A DNA stretch of 49,091 nt, taken from Thermoanaerobaculia bacterium (lineage in GTDB: Bacteria > Acidobacteriota > Thermoanaerobaculia > Multivoradales > J023). Made by a program: the position numbers and the translations under genes. This document shows, piece after piece, positions 16,749 through 24,468 of this stretch; within the stretch, counting starts at the first letter, position 1, and the number at the start of each line of letters is the position of its first letter. The DNA lies in contig JALCBJ010000038.1 in assembly GCA_028066595.1 (NCBI GenBank), positions 11,952 to 61,042 on the forward strand, given 5' to 3'. The notes below the pieces were generated by a model. It saw only the letters and a list, made by a program, of their open reading frames with translations, was not told where the DNA came from and did no database searches.

Positions 16749-17642
16749 TCAATCCTCTGTTGGTGTAGGTGGGTTGGTGGAATAGTCGTAAAAGCCGCGG
16801 CCGGTCTTGCGGCCCAGATCGCCTCGCTCGACCCGCCGCGCAAGGGACGGCGCGGGCCGATCGGCCGGATCACCGGTCTCCTCGTAGCGCTCCTTGCGGG
16901 CGTTGTAGCCGATGTCTAGACCCGAAAAATCTCCGAGCTTGAACGGACCCAGCGGATGGTTCAGTCCGAGCTCACAGGCCTTGTCGATGTCCTCGAAGCT
17001 GGCGACGCCGTTCTCCAGCAAGAAGTAAGCCTCGTTGGTGATCGCACGCAGGATGCGGTTGACCAGAAAGCCCGGAAGCTCCCGGTTCACTCGTACCGGC
17101 TGTTTGCCGATGCGGCGCGCCAGCTCCATGGTGACCGCGACGGTCTCGTCCGACGTCTCGTCGCCTCGAACTACCTCGACCAGCTTCATCACGAGCGGCG
17201 GATAGAAGAAATGCATGTTCACGACCTTGTCGGGTCGTGAGGTGACGTCGGCGATGCGCGAGTTGCCGAGATATGAGCTGTTGGTGGCCAGAATCGCGTG
17301 CCGCGGTGCCATTTCGTCGAGTTCGGCGAAGACCCGGCGTTTGACGTCCAAACGCTCCACGACCGCTTCTACGACGAAGTCGGCATCGGCACACGCCTCG
17401 CCGAGATCGGAGGTGGTGTCCACCCGCTCCAGCACCTCCTGGACTTCGGATTCGGTCATCCTGCCTTTCTCGACCCGGCGCATCAGGTGTTTGCGATTGC
17501 AGGAAATGGCCCGCTCCAACTGCTCGGCTTCGATGTCGTGCAGGGAAACCCGATAGCCGTGAAGCGCACCTTGGATGGCGATCTGCGCTCCCATCTGTCC
17601 AGCCCCTGTGACGCAAATCTTGCGGATGTCGTCGATGTTCAT
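16749..17642 (-). CDS. 3-hydroxybutyryl/3-hydroxyacyl-CoA dehydrogenase
   Basis: This 297-residue protein starts [22 protein letters not shown], with the GxGxxG NAD site at once. HFFYPP carries the catalytic His144, and [10 protein letters not shown] and [13 protein letters not shown] are family hallmarks of 3HCDH. It oxidises (3S)-hydroxyacyl-CoA to the 3-oxo form, the third step of beta-oxidation or butyrate metabolism. GAGG is 6 nt before the ATG. The SDR gene follows after 4 bp; two enzymes of different folds for the same type of reaction suggest different chain lengths or branching. Confidence 0.93.
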   Translation of the reverse strand: MNIDDIRKICVTGAGQMGAQIAIQGALHGYRVSLHDIEAEQLERAISCNRKHLMRRVEKGRMTESEVQEVLERVDTTSDLGEACADADFVVEAVVERLDVKRRVFAELDEMAPRHAILATNSSYLGNSRIADVTSRPDKVVNMHFFYPPLVMKLVEVVRGDETSDETVAVTMELARRIGKQPVRVNRELPGFLVNRILRAITNEAYFLLENGVASFEDIDKACELGLNHPLGPFKLGDFSGLDIGYNARKERYEETGDPADRPAPSLARRVERGDLGRKTGRGFYDYSTNPPTPTED

Positions 17643-17756
17643 GAAGGCCTCGGTGGCGTTGGATAGGTCGCACGAGAGTCCTCGGGGTCTCGCGAGGGAC
17701 GGGAAGAATATCGGAGTGCCCCTTCGGGTCCTGGCCGGGTGATGCGCCGAGAGCGC

Positions 17757-17765
17757 TGATAGCCT
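17757..17765 (+). promoter_or_regulatory. Extended -10 upstream of the YfhO-like gene
   Basis: TG-A-TAGCCT fits the TGnTANNNT extended -10 pattern, 37 nt before the ATG at 17803. No clear -35 is present. This is the only promoter-like signal on the plus strand in the 160-bp divergent gap 17643-17802. Confidence 0.3.
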
Positions 17766-17802
17766 CCAGACCGCCGATCCGCCGCCCTTCGTTTCTCGCC
17801 GA

Positions 17803-20256
17803 ATGTTGCCCGCACTCCACCTCGTCGCCGTCTACGTCGGCACCATCTGCCTGAGCCTCTGGCTGGTGCACCGGTTCGTCCGGAAGCTGTCGAGACCGGC
17901 CGTCGCGGGTCTACTGATACTGCCGCTCACTCTTCCGGGTGCTGCACTCTTTCAGGGCAAGGTCTACGCGCCGATGGATCTGCTGTACGAGCACGCGCCA
18001 TGGAGCGACGTCGCGCAGGCTCACGACATCGAGCCCAGCCCGTCTATCGCTGGCGATCTGCCGTTCCAGATCGTGCCCTGGCACTTGGCCGTACGCGATG
18101 CTTGGTCTGCGGGAGATTGGCCGATCTGGAATCCCTACATCCTCGCAGGCGATCTGCTGGCTGCGTCGGCCCAGCCGGCGCCGTATCATCCCCTGAACAT
18201 CCTATCGCTCCTGCTACCCCTCGATTTGTCGCTGACCTATCAAGCGGCCGCCATGCTCTTCCTGGCGGCGCTGGGTGCATTTCTTTTTTGTCGCGAGCTG
18301 GAATGCGGCGAATTGGCGTCCCTGGTGGGTGCCGCATCGTGGATGTTGAGTGGGTTCCTGATGTTCTGGCTTCTCTGGCCGATGGCGGCTGCGGTGGCCA
18401 CCATGCCTTGGATCGCCGCCGGCGTATGGCGCTTGCCCCGCTTCGGTCTGCTGACGACGGGGCTGACTCTGCTTCTACTCTCAGGACACCCGGAGAGCAT
18501 GCTCCACGTGACGGCCACCGGATGCGTGTTGGGCCTTCTCGTCATCGTGCTTCGCTATCGTGCGCCCGGCCGAGCTGCCCACGAGCGGCTGGGCCGCATG
18601 GTCAAACTCGGCACGGCAGCCGCGCTTGCCGGCCTGATCGCCGGTGGCCTGTCGGCCATCCATCTCCTCCCTATCCTCGACGCCTTGCCCGAGACCGGGA
18701 TGTACAAGCTCAGGCAAGAACAGTTCGCGCGTCAGGATCACAGCGTTCCATGGCCGGTGGCCTTGGAGCGAATGAACACGGCGGTCCTTCCGTTTCGGTT
18801 CGGCATCGTCTGGTCGCACCACCGACTGCCGACCGCTGGTTTCTTCATCCCCATGTCCTCCGCCTACGTGGGTACCGTGGCGCTAGGTCTCGCCCTTCTG
18901 GGACTGTGGCGAGGCGGGCTAGCGCAAGGCCGCGCCGTCCGCTGGTTCTTCGCCGCCTGGGCTGGCGTGGGCGTAGCGGCCGGCGCGGGCACCCCCGGAG
19001 TCACTCACCTGTTGGCAGCCCTACCGCTTTTCGACCTCTCCATTCATCGTCGTTGGGTCTTCGCGGCGGCCTGGGCGCTGTCGGCCCTAGCCGCACTGGG
19101 GGCAGAGGCCTTTCTCCGACGCAGCCGGGAATCCCCGCGTACCAGCTACCGTGACCTGGCGGTTTGCTCACTGGTAGCGACGATCGTGGCAGGAACCTCT
19201 CTATGGGAGAACTGGCAGGAGATGCGCTCCCCAGCCGGAGCCACAGGTTTGACGTCCGCGTTCTTGGCCCATCACAGTCTCCTTCTGCTCGCGCCCCCGC
19301 TGCTTGCCACGGTGGCGGCCCTCGCCGCAAGCAGGATTCGAGCGGTCGTACCGCTCCACCTCGGCTGGCTGCTACTTCTCCTCCTCGTGGGCCAACGTTC
19401 ACTGGAATCGGCGGGGCGCTACCCCACTCTCGATCGAGATGACGCCTTTCCCGAGGTCCCGATCGTGGCTGCGATTCCTCCAAGCGATACGCCCGAGCGT
19501 GTCGTAGGTGTCGGCTTCACATTCCTTGCCAACACCTCTACTTTCTACGGCCTGGAGGACGTCCGCGGCTACCAGCCGATGTCGAGTCGAATCTACGGCG
19601 AAACCTTCCCGCTGTGGGACACGCGACCCCAGGTCTTCTTCAACGAAGTCCACAGCCTCGATTCGCCGTTTCTCGACTTCCTCGGCGTACGCTGGGCCAT
19701 CGCTCCCCGGCAGCTGACCGCAGATCATGCCTGGCGTAGGGTCGAAGTAGCTCGTTCGGTCCAGCTGATGGAGAACGCTCAGGCGCTACCGCGCGCCTTT
19801 CTGCCGCAACGGATCTTCTTCGACCTGGCCGAACCGTTGCGGCCCATGGCAGATGTACAGGACTTCGCCGAGGTCGCCTTCATCGACACACCCGCACCGA
19901 ACCGGCCGGAAGGACTGGCCGTCAGCAACGGTCGAGGTAGCGTCACCACCAAGCGGCACGGTACAGGTCTCTGGCTGAATGTCAGGTTGGAGGATCCAGC
20001 CTGGGTCGTCATCTCGCAGCCCCATTGGCGGGGGTGGCGAGCGCTCCGCCACACCGCCGATGGAGGGCGGGAGGAGCTACCCGTACTGACGGCCAACCAC
20101 GCCTTTCTAGCTCTCCACCTGCCAGCAGGCCCGAGCGACGTCGAGCTCTTTTTCTCACCGTCCTCTTTCAGAATCGGCCGCACCCTTACCCTGGCGACCC
20201 TGCTTCTACTAGTAACAGCAAGTCTGCTGAGACGTAGAATCCGTACAGAGGCTTGA
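17803..20256 (+). CDS. YfhO-like polytopic membrane protein
   Basis: This 817-residue protein has more than ten hydrophobic segments. Residues 105-130 contain WPIWNPYILAGDLLAASAQP, matching the (P/D)xWNPxxxxGxPxLA-type loop of YfhO/GT-C-like proteins. A large soluble part follows from about residue 560 (DVRGYQPMSSRIYG), then a beta-rich region with VVISQPHWRGWRA, typical of the YfhO C-terminus, and a final membrane segment at 790-808. YfhO in Gram-positives glycosylates lipoteichoic acid; homologues elsewhere are uncharacterised and may transfer sugars from lipid carriers. The ATG at 17803 is the first in frame. The gene runs in the same direction as the three that follow, with a 90-bp gap. 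Confidence 0.82.
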   Translation: MLPALHLVAVYVGTICLSLWLVHRFVRKLSRPAVAGLLILPLTLPGAALFQGKVYAPMDLLYEHAPWSDVAQAHDIEPSPSIAGDLPFQIVPWHLAVRDAWSAGDWPIWNPYILAGDLLAASAQPAPYHPLNILSLLLPLDLSLTYQAAAMLFLAALGAFLFCRELECGELASLVGAASWMLSGFLMFWLLWPMAAAVATMPWIAAGVWRLPRFGLLTTGLTLLLLSGHPESMLHVTATGCVLGLLVIVLRYRAPGRAAHERLGRMVKLGTAAALAGLIAGGLSAIHLLPILDALPETGMYKLRQEQFARQDHSVPWPVALERMNTAVLPFRFGIVWSHHRLPTAGFFIPMSSAYVGTVALGLALLGLWRGGLAQGRAVRWFFAAWAGVGVAAGAGTPGVTHLLAALPLFDLSIHRRWVFAAAWALSALAALGAEAFLRRSRESPRTSYRDLAVCSLVATIVAGTSLWENWQEMRSPAGATGLTSAFLAHHSLLLLAPPLLATVAALAASRIRAVVPLHLGWLLLLLLVGQRSLESAGRYPTLDRDDAFPEVPIVAAIPPSDTPERVVGVGFTFLANTSTFYGLEDVRGYQPMSSRIYGETFPLWDTRPQVFFNEVHSLDSPFLDFLGVRWAIAPRQLTADHAWRRVEVARSVQLMENAQALPRAFLPQRIFFDLAEPLRPMADVQDFAEVAFIDTPAPNRPEGLAVSNGRGSVTTKRHGTGLWLNVRLEDPAWVVISQPHWRGWRALRHTADGGREELPVLTANHAFLALHLPAGPSDVELFFSPSSFRIGRTLTLATLLLLVTASLLRRRIRTEA

Positions 20257-20346
20257 CGCTCAGTTACCCCACAGAGCTCGCGGTGTGAGTTACTCTGAGC
20301 CCGGCGTCGTCTCGGTACGCCCCCCCAGACCCTCCGGAGATCATCC

Positions 20347-20865
20347 GTGATCATCGCCCATCAGAATATTCACTTCCTCCGCCAGGCCATGGATCTCGTG
20401 GAGCGCATCGGTTCGTCGTACGCCGAGCCGGGCCCCTACGGCCAGGCCAGCGCGGGGGCTCATATGCGCCACGTCCTCGACTGCTACCACTGTTTCCTGC
20501 GCGGCCTCGGCGATGAGTATCAAGTGAACTACGATGCCAGGGACCGTGATCGCAGGATCGAAACCGATGGCGAATACGCATCGGCGGTCATCCTGCGAAT
20601 CGTCGATTCGTTGGAGTCTCTGAGGCCCGAGGATCTCGAACACAAGCTGAAGGTCCAGGTAGATGCGGCCGCGTGGAAGCAGAGCGACGAGCTATGGAGC
20701 GATTCGTCGGTCGGTCGAGAGCTGCAGTTCCTTCTCAGCCATACTGTGCATCATTTCGCCTTGATGGCCATGATCCTGCGGGCTCTGGGAACGGATCCGG
20801 GTGAGGAATTCGGTGTGGCGCCCTCGACCCTCGAGCACCGCCGAACGGCACCCGCTGGTACCTGA
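20347..20865 (+). CDS. DinB-like four-helix protein
   Basis: The protein has 172 residues from a GTG start, with GGAG about 8 nt upstream (20335-20338). Helical throughout. Histidines in GAHMRHVLDCYH (near residue 39) and LLSHTVHHFALMAMIL (near 137) are placed as the metal ligands of the DinB/YfiT fold. Functions in this family vary (thiol transferases, metal-dependent hydrolases, stress proteins), so none is assigned. It lies 38 bp before the NRDE gene and is probably co-transcribed. Confidence 0.75.
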   Translation: MIIAHQNIHFLRQAMDLVERIGSSYAEPGPYGQASAGAHMRHVLDCYHCFLRGLGDEYQVNYDARDRDRRIETDGEYASAVILRIVDSLESLRPEDLEHKLKVQVDAAAWKQSDELWSDSSVGRELQFLLSHTVHHFALMAMILRALGTDPGEEFGVAPSTLEHRRTAPAGT

Positions 20866-20903
20866 TTCGATCCACCTGCGCTGACGCGGGCACGCAAGCC
20901 TCT

Positions 20904-21650
20904 ATGTGTACAGCCACCTGGATCGCGCTCCCCGAGCCAGGTTCCTACGAGCTTTATTTCAACCGAGACGAATCGCGAGCTCGGGGGCGCGCACTTCCTC
21001 CCGCGCGGCTCGGAGACCACGACGACATTTCGGTGCTCGCACCCCGCGACGCCGACGCCGGCGGTAGTTGGATCGCGGCGAATTCCCGCGGTGTCGCCGT
21101 TTGTCTGCTCAACAGGTATCAGGATGCCGAGCGAGTCGCGGTTCCTGAGGATCGGCGGCGTAGCCGAGGGCTCCTGGTCCTGGACCTGGCTACATCTGCC
21201 TCGGTGTCCGAGGTCGCCCGCCGTCTGAGCCGCCAGGAGCTCGAGCGTTATCCAGCTTTCACCGTGTTGGCCGCCCATCCGGACCAACCTCCTGTCTCGT
21301 TTCGCTGGACCGGCAGCGACCTTCTACCGCCCGAGCAGCCGTCCTGGCCAGTGAGCTCCTCGGGCTACGACGCCGATGCCGCCGCACGGGCTCGGCGCGA
21401 GCTCTGGCTCGAGATCGCCAACGACCGAGCCGGCACCCCGGAGCAGGCACTGGAGCTTCACCGGAGCCATCGGCCGGCACGTGGTGCTGTTTCACCGTGT
21501 ATGCATCGGGCGGACGCGTCGACGGTCAGCTTGACGGTGCTACGCATCGAGTCGGAACGGATCGGAATGCGATATGCCGATGGACCTCCTTGTACGACGC
21601 TCCTTGGCGAGCCGATCTGGATTCCCCGGCAGAACGCGAGCGACAGCTAA
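20904..21650 (+). CDS. NRDE (TANGO2-like) family protein
   Basis: This 248-residue protein starts MCTATW and carries the family motif NRDE in LYFNRDESRARG near residue 20. It also has GGSWIAANSRGVAVCLLNRY near residue 54. Cys2 would become N-terminal after Met removal, as in Ntn-hydrolase-like folds. The eukaryotic homologue TANGO2 is linked to lipid/acyl-CoA or haem handling; the bacterial role is unknown. The stop at 21648-21650 is 3 bp before the start of the hydrolase/DedA/ATP-grasp gene, so the two are tightly coupled. No ribosome binding site stands out. Confidence 0.85.
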   Translation: MCTATWIALPEPGSYELYFNRDESRARGRALPPARLGDHDDISVLAPRDADAGGSWIAANSRGVAVCLLNRYQDAERVAVPEDRRRSRGLLVLDLATSASVSEVARRLSRQELERYPAFTVLAAHPDQPPVSFRWTGSDLLPPEQPSWPVSSSGYDADAAARARRELWLEIANDRAGTPEQALELHRSHRPARGAVSPCMHRADASTVSLTVLRIESERIGMRYADGPPCTTLLGEPIWIPRQNASDS

Positions 21651-21653
21651 GAC

Positions 21654-24371
21654 ATGTCCGGTCAGCCCAGTCCCACTTGCCCGTCACCCGAAACAACACG
21701 TGGACACGTTTCGCGGCGAACTTTGCGTTCGGTAGCGATACGTTGTCTGGCCGTTTATCTGCTGCTCCTCGCAGTTTCACACCTCGTGCGCTGGTGGCGC
21801 TCGCCGGCCGATTCCGAAACCGCGGCAACCAGCCTGCCTACATTTCAAACCGCCGAGCTCGCTTCCGGCCAGGACGGCACGATCGATGCGACGGGGCGAG
21901 TCGTCCGGCTTGCCTGGCACGAGTGGATGCCGTCCGAACGGACGGACGCGGTCCCGTCGCCCGTGGTCGTGTTACTACACGGCAGCCCGGGCGATGGTTC
22001 CAACTTCGACCGGATGGGCTCGGTGCTGGCGCAGCGTGGTTTACGCGTCCTGGCCCCCGATTTGCCGGGTTTCGGTGCCTCCAGCCGCGACGTGGCCGAC
22101 TACTCCATCCTCGCCCACGCCGGATATTGCCTGGCGCTCCTCGACCACTTGGGAGTCGAAACGGCGCACGCCGTGGGTTTCAGCATGGGTGGCGGTGTCG
22201 CGCTCCATCTCGAGGCTCTGGCACCGACGCGGGTGGAATCCGTGACATTGCTATCGGCGATCGGCGTTCAGGAGATGGAGCTCCTGGGGAACTACACGGT
22301 CAACCATGCCATCCACGGGGCTCAGCTCGCAGCGCTCTATTTTCTATTCGAGGGGTTCCCGCATTTCGGGGTGCTCGACTCGCCCATGCTCGACATCCCC
22401 TACGCCAGAAACTTCTTCGACACCGACCAGCGCCCACTGCGGGATCTACTCCGGAGCTTCTCGGACCCGATGCTCATCATGCACGGAGAGGAGGACTTCC
22501 TCGTACCCTTCGAGGCGGCACAGGAACACCGACGCCTGGTGCCCCACAGCCGGTTGGTCACGTTCTCGTCGTTAGGGGCTCCATCGAGCCACTTCGTGCT
22601 CTTCGAGGAGCCGACCAAGTTGGCAGTAGCCATCTCGTCATTCGTCCGCGAGGTCGAGATGGGTACGGCTATGAAGCGTTCCGACGCCTCGGCCGAGCGG
22701 CTCTTGGCTTCGGAGTCCGGGACACCGGTCAGACTCCCCCGCGCCTCCGGGCCCACTCTCGTGGTCTGGGTCTTGCTGCTGGCCGTGGCCACTCTCTTGT
22801 CGGAGGATCTGACCTGCATCGCGGCGGGACTCTTGGTGGCTCAGGGTAGTCTGGGTTTTGCTCCAGCGGTGATCGGCTGCGCCAGCGGAATTTTCCTGGG
22901 AGACCTCGGCCTCTATGGCCTGGGCCGCCTGGGCCGACCATGGCTCGAGCGCTTTCCGCTCCGCTGGATCGTCCGGCCGCGATCTGTCCGACGAGCCGAG
23001 CTGTGGTTCGGTCGCCGCGGCCCAGTGGTGATCTTCTTGTCTCGCTTCTTGCCGGGCACACGGATCGCGACCTATGTTGCGGCCGGCCTCCTCGGCATGG
23101 GGTTCCTTCGCTTCGCCGTCAGCCTCTTGGTGCCGGTGATGCTCTGGGTACCTGCGATCGTGTGGATTTCGGGCAAACTCGGTCAACGGCTCTTTGTCCA
23201 CGTCCAGGTACTCGAAGCCCACTCGTGGCCGATCTTCCTGGGTGCGCTGGCCGGTGTTTGGATTCTGGTCGGATTCGGACGTTCCCTGGTCACCTGGCGG
23301 GGGCGGCGTGGTTTCGTTGGCCGTTGGATCCGGTGGACCCGCTGGGAGTTCTGGCCGCCCTGGCTCTTTTATCCTCCAGTGATCGTCTACATCGCCTGGT
23401 TGGCGCTGCGCCACCGATCAGCCACTCTGTTCACTGCTGCCAATCCCGGTTTCGAAGCCGGCGGCGGCTTCGTAGGCGAATCGAAGTCCCAGATCCTCGG
23501 CCGGTTGGACTCCTGCCTGCGAGGTACCACCGTTGAAGGAGCCGTCGCAGAATTCGAGATCATTCCTCCCGGTCCTCTACCCCAGCGCCTGAAGTCCGCG
23601 AAGACGTTTCAGGCCCGTCACGGCTGGCCGGTGGTCCTCAAACCGGATGTCGGACAACGTGGAGCCGGCGTGGTGATCGCCCGCAGTGATGAAGACGTGG
23701 AGGGCTACTTCGTTCATGCTCCCGATTCGGCGATCATCCAGGTGTACGTCACGGGCCCGGAGCTCGGGATCTTCTGGTTACGACTTCCGGCCACCGATGC
23801 GAATCCAGCTGGCCCCCCACAGATCTTTTCCGTGACCGACAAACGTCTGCCAGAGGTCGTGGGTGACGGCAAGAGCACGCTGGAAAGCTTGATACTCAGC
23901 GACCCGCGTGCTGTCGCCATGGCCCCCACGTACCTGGATCAGCACTACGATCAACTGGAAAACGTACCGGCCGAGGGAGAGAGCGTACACCTGGTCGAGC
24001 TGGGTACCCACTGCCGAGGTGCCGTGTTCCTCGACGGACGACATTTGACGACGCCGCAGCTTCAGACTGCGATGGACGCCCTCGGCGACCCCTTCCAGGG
24101 CTTCTCCTTTGGCCGCTTCGACCTTCGCGCGCCCAGTCTCGACCACTTTCGACGCGGCGAAGGTATACGGGTACTCGAGGTGAATGGGGTCACCTCCGAG
24201 GCGACACACATCTATGACCCGCACACCAGTCTCCTCGATGCGTACAAGACCCTTTTCGAGCAATGGCGCCTGGCTTTCGAGATCGGCCGTCGCCAGCGGC
24301 AGCAAGGCCACGAGCCGATCGGGCTCGTGGCTCTCTCGGCCATGGCGTTCCGGTTCCTGGCCAAACGCTGA
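21654..24371 (+). CDS. Three-domain alpha/beta-hydrolase - DedA (VTT) - ATP-grasp membrane fusion
   Basis: This is a 905-residue single reading frame. Residues 20-42 form an N-terminal membrane anchor. Residues about 85-330 are an alpha/beta hydrolase: oxyanion HGSPGDGSNFD, nucleophile GFSMGG (Ser177), acid in HGEEDFLVP (near Asp280) and His in SSHFVLF (near 311). Residues about 365-560 are a DedA/VTT domain with the conserved SRFLPGTRIATYVAAG loop and GDLGLYGLGRLG. One more membrane segment lies at 575-595. Residues about 610-890 are ATP-grasp-like: FTAANPGFEAGGGFVGESK linker, WPVVLKPDVGQRGAGV, GRFDLRAPS and IRVLEVNG. DedA proteins flip phospholipids; ATP-grasp enzymes join a carboxylate to an amine. 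Together they suggest an enzyme that cleaves, moves and re-amidates a lipid, but this is inference. Confidence 0.85.
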   Translation: MSGQPSPTCPSPETTRGHVSRRTLRSVAIRCLAVYLLLLAVSHLVRWWRSPADSETAATSLPTFQTAELASGQDGTIDATGRVVRLAWHEWMPSERTDAVPSPVVVLLHGSPGDGSNFDRMGSVLAQRGLRVLAPDLPGFGASSRDVADYSILAHAGYCLALLDHLGVETAHAVGFSMGGGVALHLEALAPTRVESVTLLSAIGVQEMELLGNYTVNHAIHGAQLAALYFLFEGFPHFGVLDSPMLDIPYARNFFDTDQRPLRDLLRSFSDPMLIMHGEEDFLVPFEAAQEHRRLVPHSRLVTFSSLGAPSSHFVLFEEPTKLAVAISSFVREVEMGTAMKRSDASAERLLASESGTPVRLPRASGPTLVVWVLLLAVATLLSEDLTCIAAGLLVAQGSLGFAPAVIGCASGIFLGDLGLYGLGRLGRPWLERFPLRWIVRPRSVRRAELWFGRRGPVVIFLSRFLPGTRIATYVAAGLLGMGFLRFAVSLLVPVMLWVPAIVWISGKLGQRLFVHVQVLEAHSWPIFLGALAGVWILVGFGRSLVTWRGRRGFVGRWIRWTRWEFWPPWLFYPPVIVYIAWLALRHRSATLFTAANPGFEAGGGFVGESKSQILGRLDSCLRGTTVEGAVAEFEIIPPGPLPQRLKSAKTFQARHGWPVVLKPDVGQRGAGVVIARSDEDVEGYFVHAPDSAIIQVYVTGPELGIFWLRLPATDANPAGPPQIFSVTDKRLPEVVGDGKSTLESLILSDPRAVAMAPTYLDQHYDQLENVPAEGESVHLVELGTHCRGAVFLDGRHLTTPQLQTAMDALGDPFQGFSFGRFDLRAPSLDHFRRGEGIRVLEVNGVTSEATHIYDPHTSLLDAYKTLFEQWRLAFEIGRRQRQQGHEPIGLVALSAMAFRFLAKR

Positions 24372-24385
24372 ACTGGCAACTCTCG

Positions 24386-24420
24386 GATGCTCAGATCGAG
24401 ACTGAGGAGTCTCGAGCATC
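24386..24420. other. Structured convergent intergenic hairpin
   Basis: GATGCTC (24386-24392) pairs with GAGCATC (24414-24420), enclosing a perfect GAGACT-gagg-AGTCTC hairpin (24398-24413). It lies between the convergent fusion gene and the histidine kinase gene. There is no T-run on either strand, so a terminator role is only likely by position. Confidence 0.35.
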
Positions 24421-24468
24421 GCGCTCGGTGCGACACTCCGATCCGCTGCAGCACCGGTCATGTGACCC

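Noticed and set aside
16972..17871. 299-codon minus-strand frame over the 3-hydroxyacyl-CoA dehydrogenase gene
   Set aside because: It overlaps a clear 3HCDH gene in another frame and runs through the divergent promoter gap.
18000..19154. 384-codon plus-strand frame inside the YfhO-like gene
   Set aside because: Out-of-frame shadow; arginine-rich with no family features, while the main frame shows membrane segments.
21497..22849. 450-codon frame on the plus strand
   Set aside because: It overlaps the NRDE and hydrolase-fusion genes in another frame. It is Arg/Gly/Pro-rich without domains, and both overlapped genes have clear motifs; it is a high-GC shadow.
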